A stretch of DNA of 36,503 bases from JBPYFK01 sp051984675 (GCA_051984675.1 JBPYFK010000099.1:1-36503), one strand, 5' to 3'. Numbered from the stretch's first letter, positions 10,226 through 18,411 are shown. Notes: generated from the sequence alone by a model not told the origin. Made by a program: numbers and translations.

Positions 10226-10639
10226 TCAGTGCGCGGGTTCGGCCACCGTGTGGCCGACGGCCGTCAGCGCCATGGACGCCTCCGACTGCTCCTCCGCCGG
10301 TACCAAGATCCAGTCAGTGTCGAATGTGGACAGTGTGAACACGCTGATCCCGGCCTCCGCCAGCGGATTCAGCAGGCTCGTCAGTACCCCGGTGAGGCTG
10401 AAGTCCAACGGCCCCAGCACCTCCAGCGCCAGGAACGGGCCCTCGTGCGCCGGCTCGTGCCGGAGGTGGGCGACGTGCTCGTACGGTAGAACCAGCGTGC
10501 GGGTCTTCCCGGTGAGCACGTCCGCATACAGCGGGCAGTGCTGCGAGGCCGGGTACGAGACCTCCGCGTTGGCCGGTATGCGCGCCACCGCCAGCGGCGT
10601 ACCGTGCCAGCGCACCGTCCAGGTTTCTTCGGTGGTCAT
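10226..10639 (-). CDS. ACT-domain protein of the CASTOR/ACT_7 type
   Basis: Small cytoplasmic protein of 137 residues with no catalytic motif. The second half carries the family block LEVLGPLDFSLTGVLTSLL followed by LAEAGISVFTLSTFDTDWIL. This is the ACT fold that in human CASTOR1 binds arginine at ACT-domain interfaces. Its ATG overlaps the argC stop (ATGA), so it is translated as the second gene of the arginine operon, before argJ. Position and fold suggest an arginine or amino-acid sensor, or an allosteric partner of an arg enzyme. The fold call is recognition from memory; the arginine role is inference. Other ACT_7 proteins are scattered and mostly of unknown function. Confidence 0.85.
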   Translation of the reverse strand: MTTEETWTVRWHGTPLAVARIPANAEVSYPASQHCPLYADVLTGKTRTLVLPYEHVAHLRHEPAHEGPFLALEVLGPLDFSLTGVLTSLLNPLAEAGISVFTLSTFDTDWILVPAEEQSEASMALTAVGHTVAEPAH

Positions 10640-11664
10640 GGCGCCACCCCCACGGTCGGCAGGCCGGTGGTCTCCGGCAGCCCGAGTGCCAGGTTCATGC
10701 ACTGCACCGCACCACCGGCGGTCCCTTTGGTCAGGTTGTCCTCGGCACCCACCGCCACCAGCCGCCCGGCATCCGGGTCGACGGTCACCTGCAGGTGCAC
10801 TGTATTGGCTCCCAAAGTCGCGGACGTCTGCGGCCAGCTGCCCTCCGGTAACACCTGGACGAACGGTTCGCCGGCGTAGGCGTCCAGGTACGCCTTGCGC
10901 GCGGTGGCCGCATCCGCGTACGTGCGCAGCGGCGCGCTGCACGTCGCCAGAATTCCCCGCGGCATCGGCGCCAACACCGGGGTGAAGGAAACCCGCACGG
11001 GCTCACCGGCCACCGCTGAGAGGTTCTGGATCAACTCCGGGGTGTGCCGGTGGGCGCCGCCGACTCCGTACACGCTGGCCGAGCCCATCACCTCGGCGGA
11101 CAGGAGGTGGGGTTTCAGCGCCCGACCGGCACCGGAGGTGCCGGTCACCGCCACGACGACCGCCTCGGGCTCGACCAGCCCGGCGGCCAGCGCGGGCACG
11201 AGCGCCAGCGAGGACACAGTCGGGAAGCAGCCCGGTACGGCAACCCGGTTGGTGCCCCGCAGGGCCTCCCGCTGGCCGGGCAGCTCCGGGATTCCGTACG
11301 GCCAGGTACCGGGGTGTGCACCGCCGTACCAGCGTTCCCAGTCGGTCGGGTCGTTGAGCCGGTGGTCCGCTCCGCAGTCGATGACGACGGTGGAGTCCCC
11401 GAGTTGCGCCGCGATCTCGGCGGAGTGCCCGTGCGGCAAGGCGAGGAACACGACGTCGTGGCCAGCCAGTTCGCTGCTGGAGGTCTCCGCGAGGACCCGG
11501 TCCGCCAGCGGCAGCAGGTTGGGGTGGTGTTGCCCGAGCGTGCTACCGGCGTTGCCGCCGGCGGTCAGCACGCCGATCTCGACCTCCGGGTGCCCCACCA
11601 GCAGCCGCAGCAACTCTCCGCCCGCGTACCCGCTCGCTCCCGCCACCGCGACCCTGAATGCCAT
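10636..11664 (-). CDS. argC: N-acetyl-gamma-glutamyl-phosphate reductase
   Basis: NADPH-dependent reductase that makes N-acetylglutamate semialdehyde from acetylglutamyl phosphate. The 342-residue product has the dinucleotide-binding VAVAGASGYAGGELLRLL at residues 5-22 and the catalytic cysteine C146 in VAVPGCFPT. The conserved HRHTPE loop supplies the catalytic histidine. The ATG at 11664 is chosen because the protein begins immediately with the beta strand and because the promoter's -10 box ends only seven bases upstream, implying a leaderless mRNA. A longer in-frame start further up would cover the promoter. It is the first gene of the operon. Confidence 0.97.
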   Translation of the reverse strand: MAFRVAVAGASGYAGGELLRLLVGHPEVEIGVLTAGGNAGSTLGQHHPNLLPLADRVLAETSSSELAGHDVVFLALPHGHSAEIAAQLGDSTVVIDCGADHRLNDPTDWERWYGGAHPGTWPYGIPELPGQREALRGTNRVAVPGCFPTVSSLALVPALAAGLVEPEAVVVAVTGTSGAGRALKPHLLSAEVMGSASVYGVGGAHRHTPELIQNLSAVAGEPVRVSFTPVLAPMPRGILATCSAPLRTYADAATARKAYLDAYAGEPFVQVLPEGSWPQTSATLGANTVHLQVTVDPDAGRLVAVGAEDNLTKGTAGGAVQCMNLALGLPETTGLPTVGVAP

Positions 11665-11671
11665 ACGAATG

Positions 11672-11700
11672 ATTATGCATCGAGATGCAACATCAATCAA
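11672..11700 (-). promoter_or_regulatory. argC operon promoter, leaderless type
   Basis: The minus strand shows a -35 TTGATT (11695-11700), a 17-base spacer and a -10 CATAAT (11672-11677). The argC ATG begins at 11664, so transcription would start at or within two bases of the start codon. No ribosome site precedes argC, which agrees with a leaderless transcript. Confidence 0.7.
11676..11689 (-). promoter_or_regulatory. ARG box (ArgR operator)
   Basis: TGCAT-CGAG-ATGCA is a perfect 5-4-5 palindrome. It matches the general ARG-box layout of two short AT-containing half sites and resembles the mycobacterial type TTGCATaacGATGCAA as remembered. It overlaps the -10 box and spacer of the argC promoter, so bound ArgR would block RNA polymerase. 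A weaker second box (TGCATAATCATTCG on the minus strand) shares a half site and reaches to the start codon. Confidence 0.7.
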
Positions 11701-11907
11701 TCAGGTTTCTCGAGGGGCGCACCTCACCCGGCCCGGGGGGCTCTGTCGCCCATTCAGATCATTCCAGCTGCCGCTTCCGCGCGCGCGTGGACGCTGTATC
11801 TCATCCGGTCGCAATCGCATCCGGTCGCAGCGTTGAGTCCACCGTGACCAGGTTCGGCCGGACATGTGCCACCCGATCTATCCAGCCCATCACCGCACGG
11901 AGGAACG

Positions 11908-12357
11908 ATGCGCATCCCTCTCAGCCGAATGATCGTGTCGATCAGCATGGGGCTGTTGATCACAGCCGCCTCCGCGGCGGCGGAGCCGGCCCGCATGATG
12001 GAAAGCGTCTCGGTGACCCCGAACCAGGGCGCGCCGGGACACCAGGTACGGGTTCAACTCACGTGTCACGACGGCCGGGGCGGCAACGTGGTCGCCCTGG
12101 CGCTCCACCTCACCAGCGGCCTGGCACCGGACCCCCACGGTCACCAGCCGCTGTCGCTGTTCGCGACCGCCGTCGTGAACGACGTCGAGCCGGGCCGCTA
12201 CGAGGTACGTGCCACCTGCGGTGCCCGACGAGAAGTGTCCACGTCCTTTATCGTCCAGCCCAAGGCGGCGCCGTTCGCCGTACCGCACCAGGTGACACCG
12301 ATGCGGATACCGAAGGGTGCGGCGGAGACCGGCGGCGGTGGGACGGCGACCAGTTGA
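11908..12357 (+). CDS. Small secreted protein coupled to a sortase
   Basis: The family is not recognised. The 149-residue product starts at ATG with GGAGG seven bases upstream. It has a Sec signal peptide (MIVSISMGLLITAASAAA, residues 8-25, cleavage near AAA-EP). It continues with a compact beta-rich segment of about 85 residues holding two cysteines (in LTCHDG and ATCGAR) that may pair, an Ig-like layout often found in exported surface proteins. The tail is IPKGAAETGGGGTATS; it lacks LPXTG and any hydrophobic anchor. The stop overlaps the next gene's ATG (TGATG), so it and the sortase are made together. It is divergent from argC, with about 240 bases between them. A sortase substrate or partner is plausible but inferred. 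Confidence 0.75.
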   Translation: MRIPLSRMIVSISMGLLITAASAAAEPARMMESVSVTPNQGAPGHQVRVQLTCHDGRGGNVVALALHLTSGLAPDPHGHQPLSLFATAVVNDVEPGRYEVRATCGARREVSTSFIVQPKAAPFAVPHQVTPMRIPKGAAETGGGGTATS

Positions 12358-12995
12358 TGCTCGCCCGTAAGGCCGTGCTTGTCCGCGTCTCCTTGCTCAC
12401 CTCGGCGACCGCACTGGCCGCCGGCTGCACTGTCGTGGCTGGCCCGGCCCAACCGGGCCAGCCACGCCACGACCCGGTCAGCGTGCCGGCGCCCCCAGCG
12501 GCGCCGACTGCTCAGGCCGACGCACTCGTGCTGCCGCACTCCGACCCCGTGACCTTGACCATCCCCCGGATCTCGGCCACGTCCTCGCTGCTCCCGCTGG
12601 GCTTGAACACCGACGGCACGGTCGAGGTGCCACCGGCGGCAACCCCGATGCAGGCCGGCTGGTACCGGTTCGGCCCGGCTCCGGGTGACCCCGGACGTGC
12701 GGTGATCCTCGGGCACGTCGACGGCGCCCACTCGCCCGGTGTCTTCTACCGGCTGCGGCAGCTGCGCCCCGGCGACGACATCGTGATCAGCCGGCGGGAC
12801 AGCCGGAACGCGCACTTCCGCGTCCAGCGCGTCGACGAGGTTCCGAAGGACCGCTTCCCAACCGAGAACGTCTACGGCTGGTCCCCGCACCCCGAGCTGC
12901 GCCTGATCAGCTGCGGTGGGACGTTCGACCGGGCCGCGCACAGCTACCGGGACAACATCATCGTCTCCGCGACGTACCTGCCCACGAACGGATGA
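12357..12995 (+). CDS. Class F-like sortase, possibly a lipoprotein
   Basis: Cell-surface cysteine transpeptidase, 212 residues. The catalytic triad is visible: His in VILGHVDG, Cys in LISCGG and Arg in HSYRDNI, in the order and spacing of the sortase barrel (about residues 60-210). The N-terminus is a hydrophobic segment ending ALAAGC, which could be a lipobox and would tether the enzyme to the outer membrane face instead of by a transmembrane helix; the -3 residue is Ala, so this is uncertain. A proline/alanine-rich linker follows. The ATG overlaps the stop of the secreted protein. Class F sortases are common in actinobacteria and their substrates are mostly unknown. Confidence 0.88.
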   Translation: MLARKAVLVRVSLLTSATALAAGCTVVAGPAQPGQPRHDPVSVPAPPAAPTAQADALVLPHSDPVTLTIPRISATSSLLPLGLNTDGTVEVPPAATPMQAGWYRFGPAPGDPGRAVILGHVDGAHSPGVFYRLRQLRPGDDIVISRRDSRNAHFRVQRVDEVPKDRFPTENVYGWSPHPELRLISCGGTFDRAAHSYRDNIIVSATYLPTNG

Positions 12996-13106
12996 ACGAC
13001 CGACGTCGCGCCCGGTTCGTTGGATGTTCCGCCACTCCCACCTACGCGTGTTGGGGATCACGATGGCGCGTGGGGGGTCGAGTTCCAACCCGAATCAAGA
13101 GCGCGT

Positions 13107-13661
13107 ATGCCCAGTCTGGGTGGCATGTACGGACCGGACTTCACCTATCTCGGGGTGGCGAAGGCCGATCTGGGTGACGAGACCACGTATGCGGACGCGG
13201 ACGTGGTCATCATGGGTGCGCCGTTCGACGGCGGCACCTCCTACCGGTCCGGGTGCCGGATGGGGCCGCAGGCGATCCGGGCGGCCGACTACCTGCCGCA
13301 CGACGGTTCCCGCCCGCACCTGGCACTGCGGGGGTTCTCACCGAAGCCCCGGCCATCGCGCTCGACGACTGCGACGGAGTGTTCCTGTCCGTGGACGTCG
13401 ACGTCGTCGACCCAGGCATGGCGCCCGGCACCGGAACCCGGCGGGCTCACCGGGCGCCAGCTGCTCGACGCCGTGCGCCGGCTGTGCCTGGAACTGCCGG
13501 TCGTCGGTCTGGACGTCGTCGAAGTGGCGCCCGCCTACGACAACCCCGAGGTCACCGCGGCCCTAGGCAACCGCGTGGTGCTGGAGGCACTGTCCGCCAT
13601 CGCGGCCAAGCGCGGAGGCGAACCGATCGATCCGTCCCGCCCACTGCTGGAAGGCCGCTAA
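13107..13661 (+). pseudogene. speB: Decayed agmatinase / ureohydrolase
   Basis: The N-terminal third is clear: GGMYGPDFTYLGV, VVIMGAPFDGGTS, GPQAIRAADYLPHDGSRPH. After about 13331 the match stops and resumes one frame over with VLTEAPAIALDDCDG and the metal-binding SVDVDVVDP motif. It then returns to the first frame near 13435 at PEPGGLTGRQLLDAVRR. Roughly 110 residues, including the GGDH and DAHAD metal-ligand motifs, are missing. The second shift looks like an 8-base loss between short repeats around GGCACCGGAACCCGG. It cannot encode an active agmatinase (agmatine to putrescine and urea). It may once have linked arginine catabolism to the neighbouring biosynthetic operon. The exact old start is uncertain. 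Confidence 0.85.
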
Positions 13662-13679
13662 CCTTCCCCTGCCGAGGAC

Positions 13680-13720
13680 ATCGAGCACGTGGTGTACCAG
13701 GGGTACATGACGTGCTCGAT
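13680..13720. terminator. Near-perfect 41-base hairpin between convergent genes
   Basis: Arms ATCGAGCACGT (13680-13690) and ACGTGCTCGAT (13710-13720) pair over 11 bases. They enclose TGTACC-AGG-GGTACA (13693-13707). Only a two-base step containing one mismatch and one G-U pair breaks a 19-base stem with a 3-base loop. It lies between the converging agmatinase remnant and pheT. A bidirectional terminator is likely, although no T-run flanks it. Confidence 0.6.
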
Positions 13721-13777
13721 CCCAGAGCCAGGCGGTGTCTGAGGTTCTCCCCACACGGCCACGCAAACCGCTCACAA

Positions 13778-16294
13778 CTACGCCCGGAGCGTGGCTCCGA
13801 AGCGTTGCTGGGCGGCGGCCACGGCCGCGTCCCGGGCTTCGGTGGCTTCCACCTGCTTCAACGTGCGGTCCGGTGCCCGGAAGCGCAGCGCGAAGGCCAG
13901 CGACTTCTTGCCCTCGCCGAGCTGCGAACCCGCGTAGACGTCGAACAGCCGCACATCCTCCAGCAGCTCACCGCCGCCCGAGCGGACCACCTCGGTGAGT
14001 TCGGTGGCGGGGACAGCCGCATCCACGACGAGCGCGATGTCCAGCAGGACCGGCGGGTAGGGCGACACCTTCGGCACCGGCCGGCGCTCGACGAGCGGCA
14101 CGGCGTCCAGATCGAGCTCCATCGCACAGGTGCGCTTCGGCAGTTCCAGCGTCTCCACGACCTTCGGGTGCAGCTCGCCCGCGTGCCCGACAACGGTGTC
14201 CCCGACCCGCAGCTCGGCGCAGCGCCCCGGATGCCACGGCGGGCGCGCGCCGGCGGTCACCGTCAGCTCCACACCGGCCGCTTCCGCGACGACGTGCGCG
14301 GCCCGCACCGCATCCTCCCAGGACGCGTCCCGGCCCTTGCCCCACCAGCCGGCGCGCTCCCGCTGACCAGCCAGCACGACACCGACATGGGCCGGCTGCG
14401 CGGGCAGCGCGGCATTCAGCGCCGCCAGCTCCTCATCTGCCGGCCGCTGCCCCACGCCGACCTCCGGCGGCGCGCCGGCTCCTTCGGCCGGCAGCACAAC
14501 CTGTCCAATGTGGAACAGTGCCAGATCCCGCTGCCCCCGGGAGACGTTGCGCTGCAAGGAATCCAGCAGTCCGGGCAGTAGCGTGGTGCTCAGCGTGGCC
14601 CGATCGGACTCCAGCGGGTTGAGCAGTTTCAGCGCCCGACGGCGAGGGTCGTCCTCGGCGAGCCCGAGACCGTCGAGCACACGCTCACCCGTGAACGGGA
14701 ACGGCAGCACCTCGACATAGCCGTCGCCCGCCAGCGCGCGCGACACGGCACGCTCCCGGCGCTGCGCGGGGGTCAGCCCCTTCCCGGCCGGCGCGGGCGG
14801 CAGCACGGACGGGATCGTGTGGTAACCCTCCAGCCGCAGGACCTCCTCGACCAGGTCGGCCGGCTGGGTCAGGTCCGGGCGCCAGCTCGGCGGCGTCGCC
14901 GTGACCAGGCCCACGCCCTCGTCGGACGTGCCGACCTCGATCCGGCACCCGATCTGGGTCAGCCGCCGCGCCGTCACGCCCCGCTCGTAGGACACGCCCG
15001 CGACCTTGTCCGGCAGCGCCAGCGGCATCGTCACCGGCGCCGGCCCGACCGGCTCACCGGCGTCGGAGCGGCCCGGCTCGATCCGCCCTTCCCCGTAGCG
15101 GACCAGCAGCTGCGCCGCCAGCTCCGTGGCCACCGGCGGGATCGCCGGGTCCACGGCACGTTCGAAGCGCTTCCCGGCCTCGCTGGGCAGCTTGTGCCGG
15201 CGGATCGTACGGGCGATGCTCGCCGGGTCCCAGTTCGCCGCCTCCAGCAGCACGTCCGTGGTGTCCGTGCCGATCTCGGTCGTGGCACCACCCATGACAC
15301 CGGCCAGCGACACCGGGCCCGACTCGTCGCAGATCACGATGTCGTCCGGGTCCAGCCGGCGCTCCACATCGTCCAAAGTGGTCAGTCGCTCGCCGGCCTC
15401 GGCACGGCGGACGACCACCGGCCCACGCAGCTTGGTGGCGTCCCAGGCGTGCAGCGGCTGCCCGAGCTCCAGCATCACGTAGTTCGTGACGTCGACAGCT
15501 AGCGAGATCGACCGAATCCCGGCCAGCGCGAGGCGGCGCCGCATCCACCACGGCGTCGGCGCGCCCGGGTCCACGCCGCTGACGCGCCGGAACACGAACC
15601 GGCTGCACGCGCTCGGGTCCTCAATGCGAACCTCGCGCGAGAGACGGTCGTCCGCCGGCACGTCGCGGGCCGCCGGGTCCCCGTAAGGCACGTCCAGCGC
15701 GTTGGACAGCTCGCGCGCGAGCCCGCGCACCGAGAAGCAATAGCCGCGATCCGGGGTGATCGCCAGCTCGATCACCGCGTCGTCCAGCCCCACCAGGCTG
15801 ATCGCGTCGTCGCCGGGAACGGCCGAGCCGGGTGGCAGGACGAGGATGCCCTCGTGGTCCTCGCCGATGCCCAGCTCGCGAATGGAGCAGATCATGCCGT
15901 CGCTGACCCGCCCGTAGGTCTTCCGCTTCGCGATCTTGAAGTCGCCGGGCAGGATCGTGCCGGGCAGGGCGACCACCACGAGGTCACCCTCGGCGAAGTT
16001 GGTGGCACCGCAGATGACCCCGCGAGTCTCCGGCTCCGGCATGTTGTCGGCGCCCGGCTCAGGTGTCTCCGCCGGGCCGACCTCCACCGTGCAGTACCGG
16101 ATCGGCTTCTTGAACTCGGTCAGCTCCTCGATCTCGGCCACGCGGCCGACCACCAGCGGCCCGTTGACCGAGGACAGGTGGGTGACCTCCTCGACCTCCA
16201 GGCCGATCCGCACGAACGCATCGGCCAGCGCCTCGGGGCTGGTGTCCTCCGGCAGCTCCAGATGCTCGGCCAACCAGGAAACCGGAATGCGCAC
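13778..16294 (-). CDS. pheT: Phenylalanyl-tRNA synthetase beta chain
   Basis: Large subunit of the alpha2-beta2 enzyme that charges tRNA-Phe. The 838-residue product has the usual domain order. An N-terminal OB-fold tRNA-binding domain is at about residues 40-150 (PGTILPGDFKIAKRKTYGRVSDGM region). The B3/B4 editing domain is at about 210-380 and B5 at about 400-480. The catalytic-like core follows, and the FDX-ACB anticodon-binding domain is at about 745-838 (PVPKVSPYPPVLLDIALVV onward). The ATG starts 47 bases after pheS, so the two chains are cotranscribed. No truncation or frameshift was seen. Confidence 0.98.
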   Translation of the reverse strand: MRIPVSWLAEHLELPEDTSPEALADAFVRIGLEVEEVTHLSSVNGPLVVGRVAEIEELTEFKKPIRYCTVEVGPAETPEPGADNMPEPETRGVICGATNFAEGDLVVVALPGTILPGDFKIAKRKTYGRVSDGMICSIRELGIGEDHEGILVLPPGSAVPGDDAISLVGLDDAVIELAITPDRGYCFSVRGLARELSNALDVPYGDPAARDVPADDRLSREVRIEDPSACSRFVFRRVSGVDPGAPTPWWMRRRLALAGIRSISLAVDVTNYVMLELGQPLHAWDATKLRGPVVVRRAEAGERLTTLDDVERRLDPDDIVICDESGPVSLAGVMGGATTEIGTDTTDVLLEAANWDPASIARTIRRHKLPSEAGKRFERAVDPAIPPVATELAAQLLVRYGEGRIEPGRSDAGEPVGPAPVTMPLALPDKVAGVSYERGVTARRLTQIGCRIEVGTSDEGVGLVTATPPSWRPDLTQPADLVEEVLRLEGYHTIPSVLPPAPAGKGLTPAQRRERAVSRALAGDGYVEVLPFPFTGERVLDGLGLAEDDPRRRALKLLNPLESDRATLSTTLLPGLLDSLQRNVSRGQRDLALFHIGQVVLPAEGAGAPPEVGVGQRPADEELAALNAALPAQPAHVGVVLAGQRERAGWWGKGRDASWEDAVRAAHVVAEAAGVELTVTAGARPPWHPGRCAELRVGDTVVGHAGELHPKVVETLELPKRTCAMELDLDAVPLVERRPVPKVSPYPPVLLDIALVVDAAVPATELTEVVRSGGGELLEDVRLFDVYAGSQLGEGKKSLAFALRFRAPDRTLKQVEATEARDAAVAAAQQRFGATLRA

Positions 16295-16341
16295 TTGGGT
16301 CAGGCCCTTCTGTCAGTCGGTGGGTGGTGAACCGGGAGGCT

Positions 16342-17409
16342 TCAGGCGTCGACTCCGAACGGGAGCGTGAAGCGCACGTCGCCTTCGACCATGTCCCGCA
16401 TGTCCGGGATGCCGTTGCGGAACTGCAAGGTCCGCTCCAGACCCATCCCGAACGCGAACCCGGAATAGACGTCCGGGTCGATCCCGCAGGCGCGCAGCAC
16501 ATTCGGGTTGACCATGCCGCAGCCGCCCCACTCGACCCAGCCGGCGCCGCCCTTCTTCTCCGGGAACCAGACGTCGACCTCCGCCGAGGGCTCGGTGAAC
16601 GGGAAGAAGGACGGCCGCAGCCGGGTCACGGAACTCTCGCCGAACATCGCGCGAGCGAAGGCGTCCAGCGTGCCCTTCAGGTGCGCCATGGTGATGCCCT
16701 TGTCCACGGCCAAACCCTCGACCTGGTGGAACACGGGTGTGTGCGTGGCGTCGAGTTCGTCGGTGCGGAAAGTCCGCCCCGGGCACACCACGTACACCGG
16801 CAGTTCCCGCTCCAGCAGTGCGCGCACCTGCACCGGCGAAGTGTGGGTGCGCAGCACCAGCCCGGAGTCCTCGGGGGCGACGTGGAAGGTGTCCTGCATG
16901 GTCCGCGCCGGGTGGTCCTTGCCGAAGTTCAGGGCGTCGAAGTTGAACCATTCGGCTTCCAGCTCCGGCCCCTCGGCGACCTCGTAGCCCATGGCGACGA
17001 AGGTGTCCGCGATGTGCTCGGAGAGCTGGGTGATCGGGTGCCGCGCCCCGGTCGGAATCCGGTCCCACGGCAACGTGACGTCGACGGCTTCCGCCCGCAG
17101 CACGCGCTCGTCACGCTCGGTCTCCAGCACCGCGCGCCGCTCGTCGAAGGCGGTCTGGATCTGCTCGCGGGCCTGGTTGACCCGCTTGCCGGCCTCCGAG
17201 CGAGCCTGCGGCGGCAGGGCCCCGATCTCTCGGCGGGCGGTCAGCAACGGCGAGCGCTCCCCGAGGTGCGCCGGCTTGGCGGCGGCCAGCTGCTCCAGGT
17301 CCGCGGACTCGGCGAAGGCCTTGCGCGCCTCTTCGACGGCGCGCTCCAGCGTCTCCGGCGCGAGCGCGGCGACCTCCTTAGGGTCGTAGGGGTCGTTGGC
17401 TCCAGACAT
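16342..17409 (-). CDS. pheS: Phenylalanyl-tRNA synthetase alpha chain
   Basis: Catalytic class II subunit, 355 residues. It has an N-terminal coiled-coil arm (about 1-85, rich in Ala/Glu/Arg). Class II motif 2 is around FRTDELDATHTPVFHQVEG, and motif 3 ends in GFAFGMGLERTL. The ATG at 17409 is preferred; GGGAG lies 12 bases upstream and an in-frame TTG four codons earlier would sit too close to it. The 148-base gap to the methyltransferase gene holds no clear T-box, leader peptide rich in Phe, or terminator. Confidence 0.98.
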   Translation of the reverse strand: MSGANDPYDPKEVAALAPETLERAVEEARKAFAESADLEQLAAAKPAHLGERSPLLTARREIGALPPQARSEAGKRVNQAREQIQTAFDERRAVLETERDERVLRAEAVDVTLPWDRIPTGARHPITQLSEHIADTFVAMGYEVAEGPELEAEWFNFDALNFGKDHPARTMQDTFHVAPEDSGLVLRTHTSPVQVRALLERELPVYVVCPGRTFRTDELDATHTPVFHQVEGLAVDKGITMAHLKGTLDAFARAMFGESSVTRLRPSFFPFTEPSAEVDVWFPEKKGGAGWVEWGGCGMVNPNVLRACGIDPDVYSGFAFGMGLERTLQFRNGIPDMRDMVEGDVRFTLPFGVDA

Positions 17410-17557
17410 GGGGCTGAGCAACTCCCGGGGGTAAGCGGAACAATGGTCACAAACGGTCCGGGGCAGTCATAGCCGACGAACCGGAAGCACAATCGTAGTC
17501 GAACGGCTCTACTGGAATCTTCCCAGTTCCGGCCTGCGCGTTCGACGCTAGGGGCGG

Positions 17558-18370
17558 CTAGGACAGCGAACGCTGGGCGCGGGCGGAGGCGTAGAGGCAG
17601 ACAGCGGTCGCCGTCGCCAGGTTCAGGCTCTCGGCCGCGCCGTAGATCGGGACCCGCATGGTCGTGTCCAGCTCGGCGACGACCTGCGTTGGCAGGCCGT
17701 GTGCCTCGCTGCCGAAGACCCACGCGGTCGGTTCCGCCAGATCACCCCGCGCCTGGGCGGAGTCCAGGTCGTCGATGGCGTGCCCGTCCGCGCCCACCAG
17801 GCGCAGTCCCGCCCGCCGGCACGAGGCCAGAGCGGTCGGCACCTCACGCTCCCTCGCGACGGGCAGGTGGAACAGGCTTCCGGTCGATGCCCGTACGGCC
17901 TTGCCGTTGTACGGGTCGACGCTCTCGCCGATGAGCAACACCGCGCCGGCTCCAGCCGCATCGGCGACGCGGATGACCGTGCCCGCGTTGCCCGGGTCGG
18001 AGACGTCGACGAGCACCGCGACCAAGCGGCCGGCTCGGGCCAGCGCGTCCGTGACGCTGACCTCGGGCAGCTCGCAGACCGCCACCACGCCCTGCGGGGT
18101 CACCGTCTCGGACAGACCGGCGGCAGCCCGGTCGGTGACGAGGTGCACGTACGCGCCCACTTCGCGCGCCAACGCGAGAAGTTCAGGGTGGCGGCGTTCA
18201 GCTTCCGAGGTGACGAAGACGTCCCGCACGATCGAATGACGCTCGCCCTGGCCGGCGAGTGCTTCGCGGACCGCCTGGGCGCCTTCGGCCAGGAACCGGC
18301 CGGCGCGCTCCCGACCCTGACGGCGGGTGAGCTTACGAGCAGCAGCGACCCGGGAGGACCGCTCCGTCAA
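17558..18370 (-). CDS. SpoU/TrmH-family RNA 2'-O-methyltransferase
   Basis: AdoMet-dependent methyltransferase, 270 residues, of the rRNA-modifying SpoU/TsnR group. An N-terminal substrate-binding domain (about 1-95) precedes the trefoil-knot catalytic domain. The three signatures are LVDVSDPGNAGTVIRVADAAGA, VFGSEAHGLP and IYGAAESLNLATATAVCLY. The likely start is TTG at 18370, where the protein begins TERSSRVAAARKLTRR, as in relatives. No ATG or GTG lies nearby in frame after the rplT stop. The TTG sits in the loop of a small hairpin (see findings). It follows rplT by 41 bases, the same order as in mycobacteria (tsnR after rplT). The exact modified nucleotide is unknown. Confidence 0.92.
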   Translation of the reverse strand: MTERSSRVAAARKLTRRQGRERAGRFLAEGAQAVREALAGQGERHSIVRDVFVTSEAERRHPELLALAREVGAYVHLVTDRAAAGLSETVTPQGVVAVCELPEVSVTDALARAGRLVAVLVDVSDPGNAGTVIRVADAAGAGAVLLIGESVDPYNGKAVRASTGSLFHLPVAREREVPTALASCRRAGLRLVGADGHAIDDLDSAQARGDLAEPTAWVFGSEAHGLPTQVVAELDTTMRVPIYGAAESLNLATATAVCLYASARAQRSLS

Positions 18371-18411
18371 CGGAGCCGGTGCGTTCCCGGGTCGCTGGGC
18401 ATGACTGCTGG

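Noticed and set aside
13020..13106. An N-terminal extension of the agmatinase remnant
   Set aside because: The extra residues do not resemble the family; similarity begins at GGMYGPDF, so the remnant is taken from 13107.
17410..17557. A T-box riboswitch or Phe-rich leader peptide before pheS
   Set aside because: No T-box core or specifier structure is visible, and the short frames in the gap contain no run of Phe codons.
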